NCBI GenBank assembly: GCA_900769145.1
Contig: CAAGFN010000121.1
Location: forward strand, 1-11,866
Length of the DNA: 11,866 nucleotides
Direction: 5' to 3'
Source: Rikenellaceae bacterium
GTDB lineage: Bacteria; Bacteroidota; Bacteroidia; Bacteroidales; UBA932
Below the pieces are notes generated by a model. It ran no database searches, was not told the DNA's origin, and saw only the letters and a list, made by a program, of their open reading frames with translations. Made by a program: the position numbers and the translations under genes. How positions within the stretch are numbered: position 1 is the stretch's first letter; every line of letters starts with the position of its first letter. Below are positions 1 to 7,500 of the stretch, piece after piece.

Positions 1-837
1 GGAGAATGTGGTGGAGTTGGAGTATGAGAGGGTGGTCTTTCCTGCCTGGCCTTTCTTGGTGGTGACGAGGACTACACCGGCTGCTGCGGCATTGCCGTAA
101 AGCGCTGCTGCTGAAGGGCCTGTAAGCATTGTCACGCTTTCAATGTCCTCCGGGTTTATGTCGGCTACACCGTCTGTTCCCGGCTGGTCGGACATGATGC
201 TCCCGGAGCCTCCGAGGTTCATGTTGTACATCGGGACTCCGTCAATGACGTAGAGGGCGAGGTTGGACTTGGTGATGGACTTTACGCCTCGCATCACGAC
301 TCTGGAGCCTGAACCCGAGCCGGATGCACCTGCATTGATGGTGACTCCTGCCACTTTTCCGTTGAGGGAGTTGACGAAATTGGCGTCCTTGACCGCGGTC
401 AGCTTGCTTCCGTCCACTGCCTGGACATTGTAGCTCAATGCTTTTTCGGACCTTTTGATACCGAGTGCGGTAACGACCGTTCCTTCAAGGAATTCTGATG
501 ATGTCCGGAGCTCAATGCTGAGTATTTGCTGGCCGGTGTACACGATTTCCACCGTCTCATAGCCGAGGCAGGAAATCTCGATTACGGCATTTTTCGGGAC
601 GGATGTCAATGTGAATTCTCCATTGATGTCCGTAACTGTTCCGTTGGTCTTGCCTGTGCGCCCGCTGTCCTTTACGATGGCCGAGGCCCCTATCACAGGC
701 CCGCTCTCGTCAGTGACGCTTCCTTTTACGGTGCCGCTGTCCTGGGCGTGGACTTGAGATGCCCCCAGCAGGAGAATGACGGCCAAAAATGTGGGCAGGA
801 ATTTACAAAGCCCTGCCCGGGTCAGTTCTTTTGACAT
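1..837 (-). CDS. SusC/RagA-family TonB-dependent outer-membrane receptor, N-terminal part (runs off left edge)
   Basis: I translated the minus strand from the ATG at 837-835 and found 279 uninterrupted codons to the window edge; the barrel is outside. Residues 1-32 are a signal peptide (hydrophobic PTFLAVILLLGA, then VHAQ). Residues about 36-112 are a carboxypeptidase-regulatory-like domain (GTVKGSVTDESGPVIGAS, later TDINGEFTLTSV and SCLGYETV). The plug domain follows from about 118: VVTALGIKRSEKALSYNVQ, MRGVKS, YVIDGVPM, and LTGPSAAALYGNAAAAGVVL then VTTKKG. These are hallmark SusC plug motifs. SusC proteins form a TonB-energised channel with a SusD lipoprotein and import glycans or peptides; the substrate cannot be told from the plug. 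The gene starts 74 bp downstream of umuC on the same strand, with no clear terminator between them. I see no strong promoter match in the gap; an AGGA lies just before the ATG. Confidence 0.95.
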   Translation of the reverse strand, partial: MSKELTRAGLCKFLPTFLAVILLLGASQVHAQDSGTVKGSVTDESGPVIGASAIVKDSGRTGKTNGTVTDINGEFTLTSVPKNAVIEISCLGYETVEIVYTGQQILSIELRTSSEFLEGTVVTALGIKRSEKALSYNVQAVDGSKLTAVKDANFVNSLNGKVAGVTINAGASGSGSGSRVVMRGVKSITKSNLALYVIDGVPMYNMNLGGSGSIMSDQPGTDGVADINPEDIESVTMLTGPSAAALYGNAAAAGVVLVTTKKGQAGKTTLSYSNSTTFS

Positions 838-911
838 ATCCTATTATGTTTTTCCAACTGCTAATTTAGCATTTTTCTTTATATGATAACATCCCTCGGA
901 TAATAAATTGC

Positions 912-2171
912 CTATATGGTCATAATCTGTTCAATATCAGTGAGATAGTTGGGAGTCAGATGATCTTTCCTGTTTTTCCATTCCTCATTATCTCCTCCGG
1001 CGATGGCCAGGCCCACTTTCCTTGTTCCGTATTTTCTGTTCATCCGGTCGATTGCGCAGGAGAGCCCGGCTCTTTCATCCCTTTTGGGAATGGGGTCGAA
1101 CAGGATGTTGTGGGTTAGACCGTGGACAATGCCGGAGAGGATTACTCCTGATTTTTTGAATTGTATTCCTGGCCGGTAAATCCGTTCAGCCAGTTCCATT
1201 GCCGCAGCGGTGATTTCAATCGTATCAGATGATGGCGTCTCCAGTTTCTTTGTGGCAATGTTGCTGTATTGTGGCAGGTCTTCCCTGAAACGGTTGCTGC
1301 AAGCGAATACCGATACGTTGCCCGCTGCCGATTCCTGTGCTCTCAATGTATTGCAGCAGCTGGCGGCGAAGGTGGCTACGGAGGCCTTCAGCTGTTCCTC
1401 AGTGGATATCATATTTCCGAAACTTCGGCTTGTGGTGATGGTCTGGCGGTTGATTATCTCCTCCGTGTCAATGCAGGGGTGTCCGTTCAGCTCCAGCCAT
1501 GTCTGGTAACCCGGCTTGTGGAAATGGCGGAGGACCATCTTGCCCGGCATGTCGGCGAACTGAAGTGGAGTGGTGATGCCTAGAGCAATGAGTTTGGCGA
1601 GGCTGCGGGGGCCGATTCCCCAGATGTCGGCGAGTTCGAACATTGACAGTGCTTTGCGCCGTTTTTCTTCAGTGTCTATCATGCAGACGCTTTCATAGCC
1701 CTTGTATTTCTTGGCAAATTTGCTGGCCACTTTGGCCAATGTCTTGGTGCGGGCTATGCCTACGCTTACGGGAATGTCGGTCCAGAGGGCGATTCTCTGC
1801 ACCATCTCCCGCATCAGTTTCACAAGGTCATAATGCTTTTCGTATCCGTCCAGGTAGAGGAACTGCTCGTCGATGGAGTAGCTCTCGGTATGCTCTACAG
1901 TCTTCCTCATTATGCTCTGGACCCGTTTTGACATTGCGGCATAGAGCACGAGGTTGCCGGAGAACACTGCCACATTGTTCTTCGTGATGATGTCCTTGAC
2001 CTGGAAGAACGGTGCACCACGCTTTATGCCGAGCGCTTTTGCCTCGGCGGTCAGGGCGACGATGTTGCCGTCATTGCTGGACAGCACGCACACCGGCTTG
2101 CCTTTGAGTCCGGCGTGAAAGACCCTCTCCACTGATGCGAAGAAGGTGTTGCAGTCGGCGAGCGCTATCAT
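912..2171 (-). CDS. umuC: UmuC-like Y-family translesion DNA polymerase (Pol V catalytic subunit)
   Basis: This 419-residue protein matches the Y-family polymerase plan and the usual UmuC length of about 420. The palm/fingers region has ALADCNTFFASVE (metal ligand Asp6, aromatic steric-gate position Phe11 where E. coli UmuC has Tyr) and YSIDEQF, with catalytic Asp101-Glu102 at the same numbers as E. coli UmuC. VGIARTKTLAKVASKFAKK (about 137-155) is the conserved palm segment. WGIGPRSLAKLIALGI (184-199) is the helix-hairpin-helix of the thumb. TSRSFG (247-252) opens the little finger, and the C-terminus (about 376-413) looks like the DUF4113 tail of UmuC. The clamp-binding site of E. coli UmuC (QLNLF) aligns with HNILF at 354-358, without the Gln. 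The start codon overlaps the stop of the upstream umuD-like gene (ATGA), so the two are co-transcribed and probably translationally coupled. Role: error-prone bypass of DNA lesions in complex with cleaved UmuD. Confidence 0.96.
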   Translation of the reverse strand: MIALADCNTFFASVERVFHAGLKGKPVCVLSSNDGNIVALTAEAKALGIKRGAPFFQVKDIITKNNVAVFSGNLVLYAAMSKRVQSIMRKTVEHTESYSIDEQFLYLDGYEKHYDLVKLMREMVQRIALWTDIPVSVGIARTKTLAKVASKFAKKYKGYESVCMIDTEEKRRKALSMFELADIWGIGPRSLAKLIALGITTPLQFADMPGKMVLRHFHKPGYQTWLELNGHPCIDTEEIINRQTITTSRSFGNMISTEEQLKASVATFAASCCNTLRAQESAAGNVSVFACSNRFREDLPQYSNIATKKLETPSSDTIEITAAAMELAERIYRPGIQFKKSGVILSGIVHGLTHNILFDPIPKRDERAGLSCAIDRMNRKYGTRKVGLAIAGGDNEEWKNRKDHLTPNYLTDIEQIMTI

Positions 2172-2893
2172 TGCTCCCGGGCTTTGTGAATGATGTAAGT
2201 AACTGTGCCCCAGACACTGAAGTCATCGTCCGGCGAAATGGGCAGGCGGGGGTATTCCGGATTTGCCGGGACGAGCCAGCCCTGTCCGTTCTCCAGAATC
2301 AGATGCTTGAGGGTGTATTCTCCGTTGAGTTCGCACATGGCAATTTCGTGCGGTGACGGGTTGCGGTTGCTTTTGTCCACGATTACAATGTCGCCGTTCA
2401 GCAGTCCGGCATCAATCATGGAGTCGCCGCTTACCCGGATGAGATATGAAGCTTCGGGATGCGGACAGAGCATGGTCAGGATGTCAATGTCCCCGGATCT
2501 CTCGTCGTTGTCGAGCGGGACAGGAAAGCCGGCCACGACCTTGATGTCGAAGAAGGGGAGAGAGAATGACTTTGCCTTCTCCGCCGGAATGATGGCTCCC
2601 GGCAGGGAATTTTGTCTGTCCTGCCTTGATGCCGGCTCCGGAGCGTGCCATTGCTTCGTGGCTGGATTCTGAAACCATTGCTTCGTGGCTGAGTCCTGCG
2701 GCATCGGGCCTTGGCAACGGGACATGACAGCCTCCGTCAGGGCCTGCCTTATGAATTCGGTCCGGTTCTCCATGCCCTCCAGCCGCTCGGCCAGGTGGCC
2801 GGGTGCCCTGAAGGATATCATCTTGCTGTCGCCTCTGGGCCGTCCAGCCCCGGGGCGCACACCACCGCGTCGTTTTTTGTCGTCCTTCTTCAT
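2168..2893 (-). CDS. umuD: UmuD-like S24 autoprotease with N-terminal ribbon-helix-helix (RHH) DNA-binding domain
   Basis: This 241-residue protein is about 100 residues longer than E. coli UmuD (139). Residues 1-20 are basic and carry GGVRPGAGRP, an AT-hook-like tail seen on various Bacteroidetes proteins. Residues 24-57 read as an RHH fold: strand KMISFRAP, helix HLAERLEGM, turn ENR, helix TEFIRQALTEAVM. A linker (about 60-110) contains the duplicated pentapeptide ATKQW. The S24 peptidase follows: cleavage site VVAG|FPVP with scissile Ala121-Gly122 (compare CGFPSP in UmuD), nucleophile Ser158 in SGDSMID, and general base Lys196 in YTLKH; the 38-residue Ser-Lys spacing is close to the 37 of UmuD and LexA. 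Cleavage would leave a 120-residue C-terminal product, close to UmuD' (115). Known for the family: RecA filaments trigger self-cleavage and UmuD' pairs with UmuC. Inferred: the RHH domain represses this operon until cleavage. An alternative reading is a LexA-like repressor serving as UmuD. It is the first gene of the operon; its ATG is about 23 bp from a TATATTTG promoter element. Confidence 0.9.
   Translation of the reverse strand: MKKDDKKRRGGVRPGAGRPRGDSKMISFRAPGHLAERLEGMENRTEFIRQALTEAVMSRCQGPMPQDSATKQWFQNPATKQWHAPEPASRQDRQNSLPGAIIPAEKAKSFSLPFFDIKVVAGFPVPLDNDERSGDIDILTMLCPHPEASYLIRVSGDSMIDAGLLNGDIVIVDKSNRNPSPHEIAMCELNGEYTLKHLILENGQGWLVPANPEYPRLPISPDDDFSVWGTVTYIIHKAREQ
2648..2691 (-). repeat. 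Two-copy 17-bp direct repeat inside the umuD-like linker
   Basis: CCATTGCTTCGTGGCTG on the plus strand occurs exactly at 2648-2664 and again at 2675-2691, a 27-bp period with 10 bp between copies. The period is a multiple of three, so it adds nine residues in frame and encodes the pentapeptide ATKQW twice in the interdomain linker of the RHH-UmuD protein. This looks like a recent in-frame tandem duplication. Confidence 0.9.
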
Positions 2894-2915
2894 ATCGTCT
2901 AAAATTTCCGATATG

Positions 2916-2923
2916 CAAATATA
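2916..2923 (-). promoter_or_regulatory. Candidate umuDC promoter, -7 element TATATTTG
   Basis: On the minus strand TATATTTG fits the Bacteroidetes sigma-ABfr -7 consensus TAnnTTTG exactly. It lies 23 bp upstream of the umuD ATG, giving a short leader. No good TTTG -33 element is seen at the usual 19-21 bp, as might be expected of a regulated promoter. A palindrome at 2927-2941 occupies the spacer. Confidence 0.45.
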
Positions 2924-2926
2924 ATG

Positions 2927-2941
2927 ATTATTTTGAATAAT
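2927..2941. promoter_or_regulatory. AT-rich palindrome in the umuD promoter spacer, candidate operator
   Basis: ATTATT-TTG-AATAAT is an inverted repeat with 6-bp arms and a 3-bp centre. It lies 4 bp upstream of the proposed -7 element of umuD, so a bound repressor would block polymerase. The RHH domain of the umuD product is the obvious candidate ligand, but this is inference; AT-rich palindromes of this size also arise by chance. Confidence 0.35.
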
Positions 2942-2971
2942 GTAATACGTAAATCAATTAAAATAATGGTG

Positions 2972-2983
2972 GGCTATATAGCC
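2972..2983. repeat. Perfect 12-bp palindrome GGCTATATAGCC in the umuD/SGNH divergent region
   Basis: GGCTATATAGCC reads identically on both strands. It lies 79 bp upstream of umuD and 63 bp upstream of the SGNH hydrolase gene, so it could be a regulator site for either. Its GC-rich ends stand out from the surrounding AT-rich sequence. No binding protein can be assigned from sequence. Confidence 0.4.
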
Positions 2984-2994
2984 TTCGATGAGTA

Positions 2995-3024
2995 TTTGTA
3001 AAATGAGTTTTATTAACTAACTTG
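2995..3024 (+). promoter_or_regulatory. Candidate promoter of the SGNH hydrolase gene
   Basis: TTTG at 2995-2998 is followed after 19 bp by TAACTTG at 3018-3024, which resembles the Bacteroidetes pattern TTTG-N19-21-TAnnTTTG with one T missing in the second element. Transcription would begin about 15 bp before the ATG at 3046. That position supports this ATG over an upstream in-frame TTG at 3022, which lies inside the proposed -7 element. Confidence 0.3.
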
Positions 3025-3045
3025 CATTGTAATTCGGATTGTATC

Positions 3046-4347
3046 ATGAAGGGTAATATTCGGTTTCTTTTTGGTGTCTCCTTGGCGCTGGTTGTTTTGG
3101 AAACATCGTCAGCATTTCCGCAGGCTAAGGGAATTCCAGCCTCGGCGGAGGCGGCAAGCTATGCGGAAGAAAGGAAAGAGTTGAGGATGAGGGAATTCGA
3201 CCCGATAGATGAGGGTGCGGAGGTGCATGGGAACGGTTGGGAGAGTCTGGCTGGGCGCTTTGTGCGGCTGGAGGATAGTGCCGAGGGGCTGGTTCGGAAG
3301 CCGGTTTGGGACCTGAGTCGGAATAGTGCGGGGCTGAGCCTGGTGTTCAGGAGCAATACGCGTAGGCTCGATCTGAGTTTTGACGTTTACGGATGGAAGG
3401 GTATGAACCATATGCCGGCGACTGGGGTTTCCGGAGTTGACCTGTTTGCGTATAAGCCGGATGGTGAGGAACTTTGGTGCGCTGCGAAGTTTATGCCGCA
3501 GTTCAAGGAGGAGTATGTCGAAGTTCAGGGGGCCGCCGCCCAAACGAACAGTGCCACGGGCAACGCCCCGGCTGGGAAAATTCGGGTGACCAGGGTGGCT
3601 TACATCTTTGAGCAGATAGACTACGAGGAAGGCTGCGAGGAGTATGAGTGGCATCTGTATCTTCCTCTGTATAATACAGTTGAGAATTTCCGGATGGCAG
3701 TTGAGGAAGGCTGCAGGCTGGAGTGGGTTCCGCGGGATAAAAGGCAGCCGATAGTTGTATATGGGACGAGCATTACCCAGGGGGCCTGTGCGACGAGGCC
3801 GGGTATGGCCTGGACCAATCTGGTTGAGAGGGAACTCCGGTATCCGGTGGTGAATCTTGGCTTTTCGGGAAACGGCAAGCTGGAGGCAGAACTTTTTGCA
3901 CTTCTGGATCAGATTGATGCGGGTGTGTATATTATTGATTGCCTGCCGAATATAAAGGTCACTGACAATTTCGAGGAGAAACTCGAAGCTGGGATAAAGT
4001 TGCTTAGGGAGCATCATAGTAGTCCTATTCTAGTGGTCGAACACAGCGGTCACACCAATGAGAGGACCAACCTTTCGAGGTGCTTCCCGGACGAACTCAA
4101 CAGGCGGCAGGCGGCAGTGGTCAAACGGCTCCAGCAGGAGGGCGTCAAACAGCTTTACTACCTGACTCGCAATGAGATATCCTGGGACAAGGACAGCATG
4201 GTCGAGGGAGTTCACCCTAACGACAGGGGTATGATGCAGCAGGCCAAGGCGGTGTGCGGAAAGCTGCGTCAGATCGACAGCAGATGCAGGGAGTTAAAAT
4301 TAACTGGCTACAAGTTTACCGCTACTCCCGGCGGATATAGGCCGTAA
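3046..4347 (+). CDS. Exported SGNH/GDSL-family hydrolase with N-terminal GxDLY-type domain
   Basis: I start this gene at the ATG at 3046 (433 residues), which directly precedes a signal peptide (MKGNIRFLFGVSLALVVLE, cleavage near residues 23-27). An N-terminal beta-sandwich-like domain (about 50-225) contains GVSGVDLFAY, the GxDLY motif of the SGNH N-terminal family. The SGNH catalytic domain runs about 235-410: block I IVVYGTSITQG with nucleophile Ser242, block II NLGFSGNGK (Gly and Asn oxyanion positions), block III DCLPN (298-302), and block V EGVHPNDRG with catalytic His390. The acidic residue three before that His is Glu387 rather than the more usual Asp. Such enzymes are exported esterases; in gut Bacteroidales they often remove acetyl or other acyl groups from glycans. 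The substrate here is unknown. The gene stands alone, divergent from umuD and convergent with the HTCS gene. It may act with the neighbouring glycan locus, but nothing in the sequence links their regulation. Confidence 0.9.
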   Translation: MKGNIRFLFGVSLALVVLETSSAFPQAKGIPASAEAASYAEERKELRMREFDPIDEGAEVHGNGWESLAGRFVRLEDSAEGLVRKPVWDLSRNSAGLSLVFRSNTRRLDLSFDVYGWKGMNHMPATGVSGVDLFAYKPDGEELWCAAKFMPQFKEEYVEVQGAAAQTNSATGNAPAGKIRVTRVAYIFEQIDYEEGCEEYEWHLYLPLYNTVENFRMAVEEGCRLEWVPRDKRQPIVVYGTSITQGACATRPGMAWTNLVERELRYPVVNLGFSGNGKLEAELFALLDQIDAGVYIIDCLPNIKVTDNFEEKLEAGIKLLREHHSSPILVVEHSGHTNERTNLSRCFPDELNRRQAAVVKRLQQEGVKQLYYLTRNEISWDKDSMVEGVHPNDRGMMQQAKAVCGKLRQIDSRCRELKLTGYKFTATPGGYRP

Positions 4348-4385
4348 GTCAGGGAATAATTCTTCAATAATAGAGAGCCTTTTTA

Positions 4386-4400
4386 CGCATTCAATATGCG
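4386..4400. repeat. Small inverted repeat in the convergent gap
   Basis: CGCAT-TCAAT-ATGCG forms a 5-bp stem with a 5-nt loop, 39 bp after the SGNH stop. It lies between two convergent genes, where terminators are expected. A T-run (TTTTT, 4380-4384) precedes rather than follows it on the plus strand. In minus-strand reading the stem is followed by an A/T-rich stretch beginning with A residues, not by a U-tract. It is weak as a terminator. Confidence 0.25.
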
Positions 4401-4422
4401 ATTGCCCAGATACCTGCCTTGT

Positions 4423-4479
4423 GAATTACACGAACGATCCCATTGAACTTCCCGCATGGATGAATTGCACGAAAGCGAT
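4423..4479. repeat. Imperfect direct repeats GAATTRCACGAA in the convergent gap
   Basis: GAATTACACGAACGAT (4423-4438) and GAATTGCACGAAAGCGAT (4462-4479) are near copies 39 bp apart in the 207-bp stretch between the SGNH and HTCS stops. They resemble AATTCGTG-type intergenic repeats that I recall from Bacteroidetes genomes, probably a decayed copy; that link is from memory and unverified. No convincing gene is visible in 4348-4554. Confidence 0.35.
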
Positions 4480-4554
4480 AAGGGGCGAAGTGTGCCTCGT
4501 GACATGCATTTCAGCATTGTCCTGGAGGAAGAGAATTCAGGAATTGCTGCCGGC

Positions 4555-7500
4555 TCACCGACTCTTGCGGTAGAGGCTCGGTGACTGACCGAGATGTTGC
4601 TTGAAGACCTTGGTGAAGTACTGGCTGTCCACGTAGCCGCAGCGTTGGGAGATTTCTGACACGGTCAGGCTGCTCCTGGTCAGGAGGTCCGCGGCCAGGG
4701 CCATTCTCTTGCCTGTCACGTATTCCATGATGCCGAGGCCCACGACCTCCTTCATCTTCTTGTAGAAGGTCGCCCGGCCCATACAGAGATGCTCGATAAT
4801 CATCTGGGCATTCAGGGCGTCGTTTGCAATGTTGGACTCAATGTATTTGTCAAGTTTCACGATGAACTGCTCGTCGGCATTGCTGAAGGTGGCATCCACG
4901 GGGGAGACAGGCTTCAGGAGATTGCGGTATTTCTCGTGAATGAGACTTCTGGCCTGGAGGGTGTTCCTGATGGCTGCCAGGAGGACAGGAATGTCGAATG
5001 GCTTGGTCAGGAAGATGTCTGCCCCTGACTTGTAGCCTTCCTCCCTGTGGATGTTGTCCGCCTGGGCGGTGAGGAGAATGACAGGAATATGGCTTATCTC
5101 GATAGTGTTCTTCACTCGCCTGCATAGTTCGTATCCGTTCATCAGAGGCATCATTACGTCACTCACAATGATGTTCGGAGAATGTTTGGAAACAAGTTCC
5201 AACGCCTCTTTGCCGTCGCTCGCCTTGAGAATATCCTTGAAATAAGGGCTGAGTTCCCTTGCGATGAATTCCAGGAGGTCGGGTTCGTCCTCAGCTATCA
5301 GGACGGTGCAGCCAGAGGTGTCGAAATCCGTGGAAGAGATGCCGTTCTCCTGCAGTTGGGCCTGTGGCTGGGCTTCATTGGCATAAGGCTCAATGTCTTC
5401 AGCCATGACTGAAGTGTTTACGGTACATTCAATGGCTTCCGGAATCTCGAACCAGAATGTCGAGCCCTTGTCCGGATTAGGGGTGGCCCCGATTCTTCCG
5501 CCCTTGTGGGTTTCGACCAGGAGCTTGGTATAGGCAAGTCCGAGACCGAATCCTTTCGACTGGCTATGGCCTTGCTTGAAGCGGTTGAAAAGTTCTTCAG
5601 CATCTATTCCGCTGATGCCTATTCCTCTGTCTATCACTGAAATGCGGACATATCCATCCATTGCGCTCGTCCTGATGGTGACAGTGGTTTCCGGTCCGCT
5701 GTACTTCCATGCATTCATAAGCAGGTTGCCGAGTATGATGCGGAACTTGCTCTCGTCGAAGTTTACCAGTCCTATTGCCGGGTCCTTGTCGCAAATCAGG
5801 CTGATGGATTTGTTCTCGAACTCTGCGCGGAACTCGTCCGTGACGGTGTCAATCCAGTCGTTGAGCCGGTGAGGGGCAATGTTCACTGTCCCGAATCCCT
5901 CTTCCAGCCGTCGTGAATCCAGGACCATATTAATCAGCTGGTTCATATACTGGGACTGCGAAAGGATTCCGCTCAGTTCCTTTTTTACCGACGGTTCGAA
6001 ATCATTCTTGTCCAGGAGCCTCTTCAGCGGTGAGTAGATAAGGGTAAGTGGAGTACGCAGTTCGTGTGAAATGTTTGTGAGGAATTTCAGCTTGTTGTCC
6101 GAGAGTTTCTCTTTCCTTTTGCGGTACTGCTCCTCGGCCTTGATTTTTTCTTTTCTGTGATAGAACAGGAGTAGGATGAAAATCATTGCGGATGCAAGCA
6201 GGATGCCGAGCGCTATATATGCAATGTTCCTGCCCCAGTGCTGGCTTACAATGACCTGAATCCGGTTTTCGCTCTCTATCCACCTGTCAGAGTCGTCTTT
6301 GTATGCTATGGAAATCCCGTATCTCCCGGATGATAGCACAGGCAGGGAAAGACGGCTGTCGGAATAGATTACGGTCTCCTTGTCCCGGTTGCTTACAGTG
6401 TAGCGGAAACTGTTGGCCTTGAATACATTGTCCGAATCGGTGCTGACGTCAATCAGCATTGAGTTGTAGTTCCACTTGACCTGGATTTTCGGGATGGCCC
6501 CGGTCATCTTGTAGTTTACATTCCCGCCATTGACATTGACCCTGAGGAGATGGACATTCTTCTTCCCGCGGAAAATGTCGGACTTGGCGGTCTGGATGGC
6601 GCAGAAACTGGAATTGCCTCCGAAATAGAGCTCGCCGTCGCTTGAAAGCAGGGAGACGTTTTCCATGAAATCGTGGGAGAGGCCGGTTTCCAGATCGCCG
6701 AATTTCACGTAATTGTCCAGGCGGGAACCCTCTACCTTTATCAGATCATCCCTTGTGGCCAGCCAGATATTGCCCGAATTGTCTTTCTCCATAATCGGGA
6801 GAAGGCTGCCGTTGTAGCGGAATCCGGTCATCTTCATCTCTCCGGTTTCAGTGTCGAGGACTTCGAGGTTGTAGGATTTTATGACGAACAGGGTGCTCCC
6901 TACCATCCGGACGCAGGCAATGTCGCCCTCATAATTGCTGTAGAGTTTTTCCACGTCGAGTTCATTGTTGTCCAGGCGGAAAATCTCGTGATGCGTGTAA
7001 AGATATGTGCTGCGGGCTCCGATGTCTGCTATCATCAGGTTGTTTGTGCCTGTCAGGTTTATGCCGGACGGCTCAATCTTCCCGGTCTGCGGGTCATATT
7101 CGTAGATGCTTCTGGTAAGGACGGCGACTTTCCCTGACGGAAGCCGTTTCAGCTGTATGGTGATGTCCTGCCGGAGAATGTTCTCATTGGTTTCCCTGTC
7201 CTTGATGAAGATGTATTCTGTCTTGCCGGTGTGCGGGTCGAAGCGATATACTCCTTTGTTGTAGATGGAAATCAGCATGTAGGAGTCTCCAACCCATTCG
7301 AGAGAGGTGATTTTCTGTCTTGCCAATGCCTGGACCGGGACGATTCTTCTTTCGTTCCGTACCAATGTGTATATGCCGCCGCCGTCCGTTCCAAGCCAGA
7401 TATTCCCGTCCGGACCCTCGCACAGGCAGCTTACAACGTCTTTGTTGATGCCTCTTTCCGCATTGTTCCCGAAGTCGTCATCGCGGAATATCTTTATGAA

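Noticed and set aside
526..834. 102-residue plus-strand open frame over the left SusC gene
   Set aside because: It is antisense to a clear SusC signal peptide, regulatory-like domain and plug, and shows no protein-like motif.
2648..2691. Repeat pair as a CRISPR or integron-like array
   Set aside because: There are only two copies with a 10-bp spacer, inside a coding sequence and in frame; it is a coding duplication.
3022..3045. TTG start eight codons before the SGNH ATG
   Set aside because: The ATG at 3046 directly precedes the signal peptide, and the TTG falls inside the proposed -7 element.
3109..4017. 302-residue minus-strand open frame opposite the SGNH hydrolase
   Set aside because: It is antisense to a gene with intact SGNH motifs. 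Its composition (rich in Pro, Leu, Arg, His) is typical of a shadow frame.
4386..4400. Hairpin CGCAT-TCAAT-ATGCG as a rho-independent terminator
   Set aside because: The stem is only 5 bp and the T-run lies on the wrong side for the plus-strand gene, so I list it only as an inverted repeat.
4534..4545. AATTC-AG-GAATT inverted repeat near the HTCS stop
   Set aside because: It is short, AT-rich, has a 2-nt loop and no T-tract, and is consistent with chance.
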